From: Pseudomonas oryzihabitans | GTDB taxonomy: Bacteria > Pseudomonadota > Gammaproteobacteria > Pseudomonadales > Pseudomonadaceae | Direction: 5' to 3' | DNA: 64,000 nucleotides | NCBI RefSeq assembly: GCF_007665395.1 | Contig: NZ_VDND01000014.1 | Span: 93,846-157,845, forward strand | Shown: positions 52,288-62,222 of the stretch, in pieces | How positions within the stretch are numbered: the stretch's first letter is position 1 | Layout: every line of letters begins with the position of its first letter | The notes under the pieces: generated by a model | What the model was told of the DNA's origin: nothing | Seen by the model: only the letters and a program-made list of their open reading frames with translations | The model's database searches: none | Position numbers and translations under genes: made by a program

Positions 52288-54176
52288 GCCTGCGGGCGCT
52301 GCAGACCGTGCTGATGCAGCCAGCGATAGAGGGTATTGCGACTCACCCCCAGCCGCTTGGCCGCCCGGGTCATCTGCCAGTGGCAGTCGTCCAGCACCGC
52401 CCGCAGCTCCTCCCGGGCGCTGTCGACCGGTGCGGTAGGGGCGCAGACGCGAGGTGCCTCGGTACGGCATTCCGCCGGTAGCTCGTCCAGGCCGATCCGG
52501 CCGTCTTCGCTCAGGGCGACCAGGGTACGTAGCACGGTGCGCAACTGGCGGACGTTGCCGGGCCAGGGCTGGGCCAGCAGGCAGGCGCGGGCCGCCGGCT
52601 CGAGGCGGATCGACTCGCCGCGCGCCTCTTCGGCCAGCAGTTGATCGAGCAGTTCGCCGCGGTCGCTACGGTCGCGCAGCGCCGGCAGCGTCACTACCAG
52701 GCCGCGCAGGCGATAGTAGAGGTCCTCCCGGAAGCTGCCAGCGGCCACCAGGGCCTCCAGGTCGCGGTGGCTGGCGCTGACCAGCCGCAGATCCAGTGCC
52801 CGCGGGGCACCACCACCGAGGGGGACTACCTGACGCTCTTCCAGCACCCTGAGCAGCCGCGTCTGCAGGGCCAGCGGCATGTCGCCGATCTCGTCGAGGA
52901 AAAGGATGCCGCCATCGGCCTGCTGCAGCTTGCCGGCCATGCCTTCCTTGCGTGCGCCGGTGAAGCTGCCGCCGCGATAGCCGAACAGCTCGCTCTCGAT
53001 CAGGGTTTCCGGAATGGCCGCGCAGTTGAGGGCGACGAAGGCCTGGCCGGCGCGACTGCTGGCGCGGTGCAGGGCGCTGGCGAAGGCCTCCTTGCCGGTG
53101 CCGGTCTCGCCGTGCAGCAGCACCGGGACGTCGCGCTCCAGGACCTTGAGCGCCCGGACGAAATCCCGCGCCAGGGCCGGGTCGGCCAGGCAGATACCGC
53201 CGGGCAGGGGCGCCTTGGGCACCGCCACCGGGGTGATCGGGCGCACCTGGGGGCCGCGCACCAGACCGTGGAACGTCTGCCCCTGGCGCCCGCGCAGCGC
53301 CCAGCAGGCACTGGGTTGCGGTCGCGCACGCTCCAGCAGATCGTCCAGCCGTAGCTCGAACAGGCTTTCCATCCGCTGCCCCAGCACGGCGCCACGCGCC
53401 AGGCCGAGCAGCATCAGGGCGGTCTCGTTGGCGGCCTCGACACGCCCCTCGTCGTCGAAGGCCAGCAGCCCCTCGCTGAGCAGGCCGACATAGGCGGCCT
53501 GGGCGTGGAAGCGCAGCAGGTAGCCTTCGGCGTAGCGGTCGAGGAAATAGCAGCTCTCGATCAGCTTGGCCGAGAGATTGACCAGCGCCATGGTGTGGAA
53601 CTGGCCCTGGCGCGAGGCTTCCTGGCGGGCGGTAGAGACGTCCAGCACCGCCAGCAGCTCGCCCGCCGGATCGAATACCGGGCTGGCCGAGCAGGTCAGC
53701 TGGGTATGGCGGCTGCGGAAGTGTTCGTCGCGATGGATGGTCAGCGCCTGGCGCTCCACCACGCAGGTACCGATGCCGTTGGTGCCTTCGCAGGCCTCGC
53801 TCCAGTCGGCCCCTAGCCAGAGGCCGGCCTGCTGGAAGATCCCGCGCTCGGCCTCGGCGGTCACGCAGTCGAGGATCAGGCCGCGGGCATCGGTGAGCAG
53901 CACGGCGTGGCCGGCGCCGCCGAGTTGCTGGTGCAGGGAATTCATCTGGCTACGAGCGATCTGCAGGACCCGCTGTTGGCGCTCGCGGTGCTCGTCGAAG
54001 CGGGCGCGGTCCAGCACCCAGGGCGCCACGCGAGCAGCCGGGTCCAGGTGATGCTCGTCGAGACAGCGCCGCCAGGAACGGGCGATGGCCGGATCGCTGG
54101 CGGGGCCGTCGAGGACAGCGCCGCGGGCGAGTTCGAGCACCTGGCTGGCATGACGATCGGACGGGGTGGCGGCCAT
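52284..54176 (-). CDS. Sigma54-dependent activator, AcoR family
   Basis: 630-residue enhancer-binding protein. An N-terminal GAF-like sensor (about 80-200) is followed by a PAS-like region (about 225-290). The AAA+ domain (about 320-545) contains Walker A GETGTGKEAFA, the sigma54-contact loop written GSFTGA (the usual form is GAFTGA), Walker B GGILFLDEIGDMP and a C-terminal arginine-finger segment FREDLYYRLRG. A Fis-type helix-turn-helix ends the protein (TRAAKRLGVSRNTLYRWL). It is divergent from the aldehyde dehydrogenase gene, which has a sigma54 promoter and three dyads upstream; these make it the expected target. Confidence 0.93.
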   Translation of the reverse strand: MAATPSDRHASQVLELARGAVLDGPASDPAIARSWRRCLDEHHLDPAARVAPWVLDRARFDEHRERQQRVLQIARSQMNSLHQQLGGAGHAVLLTDARGLILDCVTAEAERGIFQQAGLWLGADWSEACEGTNGIGTCVVERQALTIHRDEHFRSRHTQLTCSASPVFDPAGELLAVLDVSTARQEASRQGQFHTMALVNLSAKLIESCYFLDRYAEGYLLRFHAQAAYVGLLSEGLLAFDDEGRVEAANETALMLLGLARGAVLGQRMESLFELRLDDLLERARPQPSACWALRGRQGQTFHGLVRGPQVRPITPVAVPKAPLPGGICLADPALARDFVRALKVLERDVPVLLHGETGTGKEAFASALHRASSRAGQAFVALNCAAIPETLIESELFGYRGGSFTGARKEGMAGKLQQADGGILFLDEIGDMPLALQTRLLRVLEERQVVPLGGGAPRALDLRLVSASHRDLEALVAAGSFREDLYYRLRGLVVTLPALRDRSDRGELLDQLLAEEARGESIRLEPAARACLLAQPWPGNVRQLRTVLRTLVALSEDGRIGLDELPAECRTEAPRVCAPTAPVDSAREELRAVLDDCHWQMTRAAKRLGVSRNTLYRWLHQHGLQRPQA

Positions 54177-54243
54177 TGTTGTTGTCCTCCGCGTGGGCGT
54201 CTGCGGCCTCCAGCATAGGCCAAATCGGCGGGGCTGGGCACCT

Positions 54244-54301
54244 TGTCACCCCGAGGTGACAGGCTGTCACGCCAAGGGGTGACACCTCTGTCACAGTGAC
54301 A
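54244..54301. promoter_or_regulatory. Three phased inverted repeats (activator binding sites) upstream of exaC
   Basis: TGTCACCCCGAGGTGACA (54244-54261), TGTCACGCCAAGGGGTGACA (54265-54284) and TGTCACAGTGACA (54289-54301) share TGTCAC/GTGACA half-sites with spacers of 6, 8 and 1 bases. Their centres are about 22 and 20.5 bases apart, two helical turns. They lie 61 to 118 bases before the sigma54 -24 element, a common enhancer distance, and are probably bound by the AcoR-type activator. Confidence 0.78.
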
Positions 54302-54359
54302 GGGGGCGGCGCTCACCTCATGCGGCAGAAAAGGCTGCGGCCATGCGGGTTCGCCCGAC

Positions 54360-54376
54360 TTGGCCCGTGCCTTGCT
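54360..54376 (+). promoter_or_regulatory. Sigma54 (-24/-12) promoter of exaC
   Basis: TTGGCCCGTGCCTTGCT contains the invariant GG (54362-54363) and GC (54374-54375) exactly 12 bases apart, in the TGGC-N7-TTGCT form. Transcription would start near 54387, about 38 bases before the ATG. Confidence 0.8.
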
Positions 54377-54424
54377 CAGGATCGGAGCGCCGCTCTTCCT
54401 ACAAGAACAAACAGGAGACCCACC

Positions 54425-55945
<1,521 letters not shown>

Positions 55946-56195
55946 GCGCCCCGCGAGACGTCAGGCGCAGCTTCCAGGCGGCTGCGTAGGCGTCAGGGCC
56001 GCTCGGAAAGTACGACGTCTGGACGGTGCGCCCCAGCAGGACGTCGGGGTGCGCCTCCCGCCTGACCTGGATCAACACCCCTTCCCCGTGGGTGGCCGAC
56101 GCTAGACGCAGCGGCCGCCCGCGGTGGATCGGTGCGTCCCGGCGCAGGCCCCGTCTGGCTTCATCCACGCATCTTGTATCCATGAGGGACTCGTC

Positions 56196-57227
56196 ATGCC
56201 TAAAACAATGAAAGCTGCCGTCGTCACCGCCTTTGGCCAACCCCTGGAGATCCGCGAAGTGGCGGTGCCCACCCCGGGCGCCGGCCAGGTACTGGTCAAG
56301 ATCGCCGCCAGTGGCGTCTGTCATACCGACCTGCACGCCGCCGAAGGCGATTGGCCGGTCAAGCCCAATCCGCCCTTCATCCCCGGGCACGAGGGCGTCG
56401 GCCAAGTGGTCGCCGTGGGCGCCGGCGTCACCCACGTCAAGGAGGGCGACCGCGTCGGGGTGCCCTGGCTGTATTCCACCTGCGGCCATTGCGAGCACTG
56501 CCTGGGCGGCTGGGAGACCCTCTGCGAAGCCCAGCAGAACACCGGCTACTCGGTGAATGGCGGCTTCGCCGAGTACACCCTGGCCGATGCCGGCTACGTC
56601 GGCCGCCTGCCGGACAACGTCGGCTTCGTCGAGATCGCGCCCATCCTATGCGCCGGGGTCACCGTCTACAAGGGCCTGAAGATGACCGACACCAAGCCCG
56701 GCAACTGGGTGGTGATCTCCGGCATCGGCGGGCTCGGCCACATGGCGGTGCAGTACGCCCGCGCCATGGGCCTGAACGTGGCGGCGGTGGACGTGGACGA
56801 CAAGAAGCTCGACCTCGCCCGCCGGCTGGGCGCCGAGGTCACGGTCAACGCCCGCCAGCAGGACCCGGCGGCCTACCTGAAGCAGCAGATCGGCGGGGCC
56901 CACGGCGCCCTGGTCACGGCGGTCTCGCCCAAGGCCTTCGAGCAGGCCATCGGCATGACCCGCCGCGGCGGCACTATCGCCCTCAACGGCCTGCCGCCGG
57001 GTGACTTCCCGCTGTCGATCTTCGACATGGTGCTCAACGGCACCACGGTACGGGGCTCCATCGTCGGCACCCGCCTGGATCTGCAGGAGGCGCTGGACTT
57101 CGCCGGCGAGGGCAAGGTCAAGGCCACGGTGAGCGCCGAACCGCTGGAGAACGTCAACGCCATCTTCGCCCGTATGCACGAGGGCGGTATCGAGGGTCGG
57201 GTGGTGATCGACATGGCGCTGAGCTGA
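56196..57227 (+). CDS. adhP: Zinc-dependent alcohol dehydrogenase, AdhP type
   Basis: Medium-chain dehydrogenase that interconverts primary alcohols and aldehydes with NAD. The ATG of MPKTMKAAVVTAFGQP (GAGGGA upstream) gives 343 residues. The catalytic zinc ligands are the Cys of SGVCHTDLHAAEG, the His of GHEGVG and a later Cys (ILCAGVT). The structural zinc site is the four-Cys loop CGHCEHCLGGWETLC. The Rossmann motif is GIGGLGHMAVQYA. It lies 250 bases after exaC; a weak GG-N10-GC sigma54-like match at 56157-56170 was noted but is not relied on. Confidence 0.95.
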   Translation: MPKTMKAAVVTAFGQPLEIREVAVPTPGAGQVLVKIAASGVCHTDLHAAEGDWPVKPNPPFIPGHEGVGQVVAVGAGVTHVKEGDRVGVPWLYSTCGHCEHCLGGWETLCEAQQNTGYSVNGGFAEYTLADAGYVGRLPDNVGFVEIAPILCAGVTVYKGLKMTDTKPGNWVVISGIGGLGHMAVQYARAMGLNVAAVDVDDKKLDLARRLGAEVTVNARQQDPAAYLKQQIGGAHGALVTAVSPKAFEQAIGMTRRGGTIALNGLPPGDFPLSIFDMVLNGTTVRGSIVGTRLDLQEALDFAGEGKVKATVSAEPLENVNAIFARMHEGGIEGRVVIDMALS

Positions 57228-57239
57228 GACCTGGCTCGC

Positions 57240-57269
57240 CACTCCCGCGCCGGGAACGGCGCGGGAGTG
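57240..57269. terminator. Strong hairpin after adhP lacking a T tract
   Basis: CACTCCCGCGCC and GGCGCGGGAGTG form a perfect 12-base-pair stem with a GGGAAC loop 13 bases past the adhP stop. No T run follows on either strand, so it may act as an mRNA 3' stabiliser or partial terminator and not as a classical intrinsic terminator. Confidence 0.5.
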
Positions 57270-57403
57270 AACCTTTGCCCTACCCTGACCTCTGAGCGGC
57301 TGGCGTTTTTTCCCGGCACCTATCTCGACCAGGCCACAAAACCCGGTCTCGACTGCCCTTATAATCGCCGCTGGACCCCTCGCAACCTCGGTAGGCACGC
57401 CCC

Positions 57404-58051
57404 ATGGAATTCAACCCGATCGACCTGATCCTGCACCTCGACGTCTATCTCAGCGGGTTGGTGGCCCAGTACGGCACCTGGATCTACGTCATCCTCTTCG
57501 CCGTGATCTTCTGCGAGACGGGCCTAGTGGTCACGCCCTTCCTGCCCGGCGACTCCCTGCTGTTCATCGCTGGTGCCCTCTCCGCCCTCGGTGACCTGGA
57601 CCCCTACCTGCTGGCCGGCCTGCTGATGTTCGCCGCGGTGGCCGGCGACAGCACCAACTACCTGATCGGCCGCTTCGCCGGCGACAAGCTGTTCAGCAAT
57701 CCCCACTCCAAGGTGTTCCGCCGCGACTACCTGCTGCGCACCCAGGCCTTCTACGAGCACCACGGCGGCAAGACCATCACCCTGGCGCGCTTCCTGCCCA
57801 TCATCCGTACCTTCGCGCCCTTCGTTGCCGGCGTGGGCCGCATGCACTATCCCTACTTCCTCGCCTACAGCGTGCTCGGCTCGCTGCTGTGGGTCGGCGG
57901 GCTGGTCAGCCTGGGCTACTTCTTCGGCAACGTGCCCTTCATCAAGCAGAACCTCACCGTCATGGTGCTGGCCATCATCGGCATCTCCCTGCTGCCGATG
58001 ATCCTCGGCCTGATCAAGAGCCGGCGCGCCGCGGTGCAGAGCGGGGCCTGA
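57404..58051 (+). CDS. DedA-family membrane protein
   Basis: 215-residue polytopic inner-membrane protein. The DedA/VTT pattern is clear: FAVIFCETGLVVTPFLPGDSLLFIAGAL (about 33-60, described as an acidic E and G-D pair), GRFAGDKLF, a FLPIIRTFAPFVAGVGRM segment with the conserved Arg, and a WVGGLVSLGYFFGN helix. DedA proteins are now linked to lipid carrier recycling (undecaprenyl phosphate or phospholipid flipping) and proton homeostasis; the exact substrate is not predictable. Followed after 4 bases by the MtfA-like gene. Confidence 0.93.
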   Translation: MEFNPIDLILHLDVYLSGLVAQYGTWIYVILFAVIFCETGLVVTPFLPGDSLLFIAGALSALGDLDPYLLAGLLMFAAVAGDSTNYLIGRFAGDKLFSNPHSKVFRRDYLLRTQAFYEHHGGKTITLARFLPIIRTFAPFVAGVGRMHYPYFLAYSVLGSLLWVGGLVSLGYFFGNVPFIKQNLTVMVLAIIGISLLPMILGLIKSRRAAVQSGA

Positions 58052-58055
58052 CGCC

Positions 58056-58892
58056 TTGGGTTTCTGGCGCGTCTGGCGCGAACGGCGCCTGCTGGAGCGA
58101 GTCGCCATCGCCGACGAACTCTGGGCGCGCCTGCGCCAGCGCCTGCCGATCCTCGATGGGCTGAGCGCCGAGGAAGACCTCTGGCTGCGCGAGCACTGCG
58201 TGCTGTTTCTCGCCGAGAAGCGCCTGACCCTGCTCCAGGGCCTGGAATTGGACGACGGCGACCGCCTGCTGCTGGCCGCCCAGGCGCTGCTGCCGCTGCT
58301 GCACCTGCCGGAAGCGGCGCTCTATCCCAATGTGCGCGAGATCGTCGTCTACCCCGATGCCTTCGTCAGCCCCCAGCGCTATCGCGACGAGGGCGGCCTC
58401 GAGCACGAATGGGACGAGGAACGCGACGGCGAGGCCTGGGACCGCGGCCAGGTGATCCTGGCCTGGCCCGGCGTCCAGGCCAGCGGCGGCTGGGAGGCCT
58501 ACAACCTGGTCATCCACGAATTCGCCCACCTGATCGACTTGCTCGCCGGTGGCCTGTGCAACGGCCAGCCGCCACTGCACGCAGACATGCCCCAGGCGGC
58601 CTGGACCAGCGCCCTGCAGCACGCCTACGACGACCTCAATCGCCAGCTCGACGCCGATGCGGACGCCGAGACCGCGCTCGACCCCTATGCGGCGGAAAGC
58701 CCCGAGGAATTCTTCGCCGTCGCCTGCGAGTACTTCTTCAGCGCGCCCGACCTGCTGAGCGAACACTATCCACAGGTCTACGGGCAGCTGCAGCTGCTGT
58801 TCCGCCAGGATCCACGCACCCGCCTGGCCGCCAGCCTGGCGAGCGTGCCACAGCCAGCAACCCCGGGGGCCGAGGCTCGAACCCCGATCTGA
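58056..58892 (+). CDS. mtfA: Zinc-dependent peptidase, MtfA family (M90)
   Basis: 278-residue cytosolic protein starting at a TTG four bases after the DedA stop. The zinc site is HEFAH (VIHEFAHLIDLLAG, about 154-167) with a downstream Glu in SPEEFFAVACEYFF. MtfA in enterics binds the glucose-PTS repressor Mlc and has aminopeptidase activity; in Pseudomonas the role is unclear because Mlc/PtsG control differs. Probably co-transcribed with the DedA gene and followed 51 bases later by ppa. Confidence 0.9.
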   Translation: MGFWRVWRERRLLERVAIADELWARLRQRLPILDGLSAEEDLWLREHCVLFLAEKRLTLLQGLELDDGDRLLLAAQALLPLLHLPEAALYPNVREIVVYPDAFVSPQRYRDEGGLEHEWDEERDGEAWDRGQVILAWPGVQASGGWEAYNLVIHEFAHLIDLLAGGLCNGQPPLHADMPQAAWTSALQHAYDDLNRQLDADADAETALDPYAAESPEEFFAVACEYFFSAPDLLSEHYPQVYGQLQLLFRQDPRTRLAASLASVPQPATPGAEARTPI

Positions 58893-58943
58893 AAGCGCCT
58901 ATACTCCCGGCCACTTTTCCCAACCGACCAGAGGGACCCGTTC

Positions 58944-59471
58944 ATGAGCTACAGCAAGATTCCCGCCGGCAAAGACCTGCCGAACGACATCTACGTCGCC
59001 ATCGAGATTCCGGCCAACCACGCGCCGATCAAGTACGAGATCGACAAGGACAGCGACGCCCTCTTCGTCGACCGTTTCATGGCCACCCCCATGTTCTACC
59101 CGGCCAACTACGGCTACATCCCCAACACCCTGGCCGACGATGGCGATCCCCTGGACGTGCTGGTCGTGACCCCCTACCCGGTCGCTCCCGGCGCCGTGAT
59201 CCGCGCCCGTCCGGTCGGTGTGCTGCACATGACCGACGAAGCCGGCGGTGACGCCAAGCTGATCGCCGTCCCTCACGACAAGCTGAGCGTCCTGTACAAG
59301 GACGTGAAGGAATACACCGATCTGCCGGCCCTGCTGCTGGAGCAGATCAAGCACTTCTTCGAGAACTACAAGGATCTGGAGAAGGGCAAGTGGGTCAAGG
59401 TCGAAGGCTGGGGCGATGCCGACGCCGCCCGCGCCGAGATCACCAAGGCCGTGGCCGCCTACAAGGGCTGA
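58944..59471 (+). CDS. ppa: Inorganic pyrophosphatase
   Basis: Family I soluble pyrophosphatase that removes PPi from biosynthetic reactions. 175 residues. The signature is DDGDPLDVLVVTP (about 66-78) with the three metal-binding Asp residues, and further conserved segments are IKYEIDKDSDALFVDRF, FYPANYGYIPNTL and KVEGWGDADAARAEI. GAGGGA precedes the ATG, and an intrinsic terminator lies 16 bases after the stop. Confidence 0.98.
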   Translation: MSYSKIPAGKDLPNDIYVAIEIPANHAPIKYEIDKDSDALFVDRFMATPMFYPANYGYIPNTLADDGDPLDVLVVTPYPVAPGAVIRARPVGVLHMTDEAGGDAKLIAVPHDKLSVLYKDVKEYTDLPALLLEQIKHFFENYKDLEKGKWVKVEGWGDADAARAEITKAVAAYKG

Positions 59472-59487
59472 TCCCGGTCCGCCGCTG

Positions 59488-59513
59488 AAAAGCCCGGTTC
59501 GCCGGGCTTTTTT
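59488..59513 (+). terminator. Intrinsic terminator of ppa
   Basis: AAAA-GCCCGG-TTCG-CCGGGC-TTTTTT: six-base GC stem with TTCG tetraloop and T run. Confidence 0.93.
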
Positions 59514-59608
59514 GTGCCTGCACGTTAGACGGCGGACGGGACCGTCGGCAGGGAAAGCGTTATCGCGATAGCGCTGGTCGGCACAATGATGTCGCTCATC
59601 CGATTTAA

Positions 59609-59623
59609 CGATAACTGTTATCA
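59609..59623. promoter_or_regulatory. Fur-box-like dyad upstream of the TonB-dependent receptor
   Basis: CGATAACTGTTATCA matches the 7-1-7 Fur consensus TGATAAT-N-ATTATCA at 11 of 14 positions, and its GATAAC/GTTATC arms are exact inverted repeats. It lies about 90 bases before the receptor ATG in an AT-rich stretch. Iron repression is inferred from this match and the gene type. Confidence 0.65.
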
Positions 59624-59713
59624 TAAACGAATAAGATCGCTTCCCACTCGTGACCCTGTCATCCGTGGCGGGAACTCCGAGCCCTCGCCCCGTCAGTACA
59701 GGATTCGCTCGTC

Positions 59714-61903
59714 ATGGCTCGTTCGCGCTCCGCTTTCAAGCTTTCGCCCCTCGCCCTGTCCATCGCCGCGCTGTGCGCCACCGCAGGTAACCCTGCCCTG
59801 GCCCAGACCAAGGGCGATGCCCTGCAGCTGGACGCCACCACGGTGACCGCCACCGAGACGCCCAAGGATGCCCCTCCCCCTGCCTATACCGGCGGCCAGG
59901 TGGCGACCGGGGGCCAGATCGGCATCTTGGGCAACCAGGAGAATATGAGCCTACCGTTCAGTGCGACGAGCTATACCGCGAAACTGATGGAAGACCAGCA
60001 AGCCCACGATCTAGCCGATGTCCTGAGTAACGATGCGTCCATCCGCCGGGCTTCAGGCTATGCCAACGCTTCCAATATTTTCGTGATTCGCGGCTACAAG
60101 CTCAACGTCGATGACATTTCCTATGGCGGCCTCTATGGCATCCTGCCGCGCCAATTGATCGATACCGAAGCTCTGGAGCGCGTGGAGGTTTTCAAGGGCC
60201 CCAATGCCTTCGTCAACGGCATCACGCCCACCGGTTCCGGAATCGGCGGCGGTGTCAACTTGCTGCCCAAGCGCGCGGATGACACTCCTACCAGGCGAAT
60301 CACCACCGACTACACCAGCGACGGACAACTCGGCGAACACCTCGACCTCGGTCAACGCTTCGGTGAAGACAATCGCTTCGGTGCACGCCTGAACCTCATG
60401 CAGCGTGAGGGCGACACCGCCATAGATCACGAGAACCAGCGTAGCAAGCTGTTCGCTCTGGGCTTGGATTACCGCGGCGATCGCCTGCGACTGTCGACTG
60501 ACCTCGGTTATCAGAAGCAGCGCATCAACGGCGATCGCAATATGATCAGCCTGGGTAGCGCGACCCGGATACCCGATGCCCCGTCAGCCGACACCAACTA
60601 CGGTCAGAAATGGGCCTACACGGAGCTGGAAGATACCTTCGGGATGGGACGTGCCGAATTCGATCTGAACGACGACTGGACGCTCTACGCCGCTGCTGGC
60701 GCCAAGCATACTCGCGAGGTGGGTGAGTATTCGTCGCCCTCCTTCAGCAGTGCCGATGGCAAGACGCTGAGTGCCTCGCGCTCCTTCATTCCCCACGACG
60801 AAGATAACAAGAGCGCCATGGCCGGCCTGCGCGGTCGAATCCAAACCGGTCCGGTCAGCCATCAGCTCAATCTGGGTGTCGCTGGCATCTGGGCGGAACA
60901 ACGCTCGGCCTATGTATTCAGCGGCACCAGCTTCAGCAACGATCTCGACCATCCGCAGCAGGTCGCGGCCCCGCCGCTATCCGGTGGTTTCGCCGGTGGC
61001 GACCTGTCCGATCCTGGCATCATCGGCAAGACCCGCAATCGCAGTGCAGCGCTGTCCGATACCCTGGGCTTCGTTGACGACAAGGTATTGCTGACCCTTG
61101 GCGTACGTCGGCAAAGTCTGGAAGTGGACAGCTGGAGCTATGGCGGAGCACGCCAGCCCAGCTATGACGAAGCCATCACCACTCCGGTCTACGGCCTGGT
61201 GATCAAACCTTGGGAAAACGTCTCCTTCTATGCCAATCGCATCGAGGGCCTGACCCAGGGACCGACGGCCCCGACCAGCAATGGCAACGTCGTGTTGGTG
61301 AATGCGGGCGAAATGTTTCCACCGGCACGCTCCAAGCAGATCGAGGCAGGCGTCAAGTACGATCAAGGTACCTTCGGCGCCACCTTCGGTGTCTACCGCA
61401 TCGAGCAGCCGGCTGACGGCTACTCACAGGGGAACGCTTATGTCCGCGACGGCGAACAGGAAAACCGTGGCCTCGAGCTGAACGTCTTCGGCGAACCCCT
61501 GGTGGGCCTGCGCCTGCTGGCGGGCGCCACCTGGATGGATACCGAACTCAAGGGCACCCAGGACGGCAGCAACGACGGCAACCGCGCCATCGGCGTACCG
61601 CGCTTCCAGTACAACCTCGGCGCCGACTGGGACGTGCCCGGCCTCGCCGGCGTGTCGCTCAACGGCCGCCTGCTGCGCACCGGCGGCCAGTACGCCGATG
61701 CAGCCAACAACCTGAGCATCCCGGCCTGGACCCGTGTCGACCTCGGCGCGCGTTATCGCTTCAAAGTCGAGCAAAAAGACGTTACCCTGCGCGCCAACGT
61801 CGAGAACGTGGCCAACAAGGCCTATTGGGAATCCGCCTTTGGCGGCTACCTGACCCAGGGCGATCCGCGCACCCTCAAGGTGTCCGCCACCCTGGACTTC
61901 TGA
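59714..61903 (+). CDS. TonB-dependent siderophore receptor
   Basis: Outer-membrane 22-strand barrel with plug, for energy-dependent uptake of a ferric siderophore. 729 residues. A signal peptide (about 1-31, ending ALAQ) is followed by LDATTVTATE, where a TonB box would be. The plug (about 75-200) has ADVLSNDASIRRASG, NIFVIRGYKLN and LERVEVFKGPNAFVNG, and the C-terminus ends in Phe (VSATLDF), as barrel proteins do. It resembles ferrichrome- or coprogen-type receptors. No signalling domain is present. The middle (about 60000-61400) is less GC-rich than neighbours. No transport partner genes are adjacent. Confidence 0.93.
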   Translation: MARSRSAFKLSPLALSIAALCATAGNPALAQTKGDALQLDATTVTATETPKDAPPPAYTGGQVATGGQIGILGNQENMSLPFSATSYTAKLMEDQQAHDLADVLSNDASIRRASGYANASNIFVIRGYKLNVDDISYGGLYGILPRQLIDTEALERVEVFKGPNAFVNGITPTGSGIGGGVNLLPKRADDTPTRRITTDYTSDGQLGEHLDLGQRFGEDNRFGARLNLMQREGDTAIDHENQRSKLFALGLDYRGDRLRLSTDLGYQKQRINGDRNMISLGSATRIPDAPSADTNYGQKWAYTELEDTFGMGRAEFDLNDDWTLYAAAGAKHTREVGEYSSPSFSSADGKTLSASRSFIPHDEDNKSAMAGLRGRIQTGPVSHQLNLGVAGIWAEQRSAYVFSGTSFSNDLDHPQQVAAPPLSGGFAGGDLSDPGIIGKTRNRSAALSDTLGFVDDKVLLTLGVRRQSLEVDSWSYGGARQPSYDEAITTPVYGLVIKPWENVSFYANRIEGLTQGPTAPTSNGNVVLVNAGEMFPPARSKQIEAGVKYDQGTFGATFGVYRIEQPADGYSQGNAYVRDGEQENRGLELNVFGEPLVGLRLLAGATWMDTELKGTQDGSNDGNRAIGVPRFQYNLGADWDVPGLAGVSLNGRLLRTGGQYADAANNLSIPAWTRVDLGARYRFKVEQKDVTLRANVENVANKAYWESAFGGYLTQGDPRTLKVSATLDF

Positions 61904-62222
61904 TCGACAGGCGTCCTGGCTCACCGCCAGACGCCACGCGCGGCCTCTGTCGCGCCCCTCCTCTCTGCCCGGCAAGGGCAACCCGGGCGGGCCGGGCTCA
62001 CCAAAAATCAGCTCAACCCGCCCTCGAAAGCCGGCCACAAGCCGGCTTTTTTGCGTCTGCGCTTCAGCCAGCCACCGCCATAGCGCAACGGCCCGACGAC
62101 CGGCAGGCACGCCCGCTGGCTGCCAGACGCCAGGACAGAGCCTTCCGCGCTCGCGGGCTCTCCTGAATCAACCGGCCAGGCACACCCGCGAGAAACTCAG
62201 GCCTGCCGCGGAGGGTCGACCG
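61904..62222. other. 319-base gap after the TonB receptor
   Basis: Holds the receptor terminator (62027-62052). Elsewhere only a GGAGGG ribosome binding site for the next gene (62210-62215) was recognised; no ORF is convincing. Confidence 0.7.
62027..62052 (+). terminator. Intrinsic terminator of the TonB receptor gene
   Basis: AAAGCCGGC-CACAA-GCCGGCTTTTTT: nine-base stem and T run, 124 bases after the stop. Confidence 0.9.

Noticed and set aside
55957..56045. GACGTC hexamer three times between exaC and adhP (55957, 56014, 56040)
   Set aside because: Spacing is irregular (57 and 26 bases) and flanks are unrelated; expected by chance in GC-rich DNA.
56157..56170. Weak sigma54-like promoter before adhP
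   Set aside because: GG and GC are 12 bases apart but TTGC is replaced by ACGC and the leader would be only about 15 bases long, so evidence is too thin to list as a feature.
59561..59570. TATCGCGATA palindrome between ppa and the TonB receptor
   Set aside because: Ten bases, self-complementary by chance often; not linked to a promoter element.
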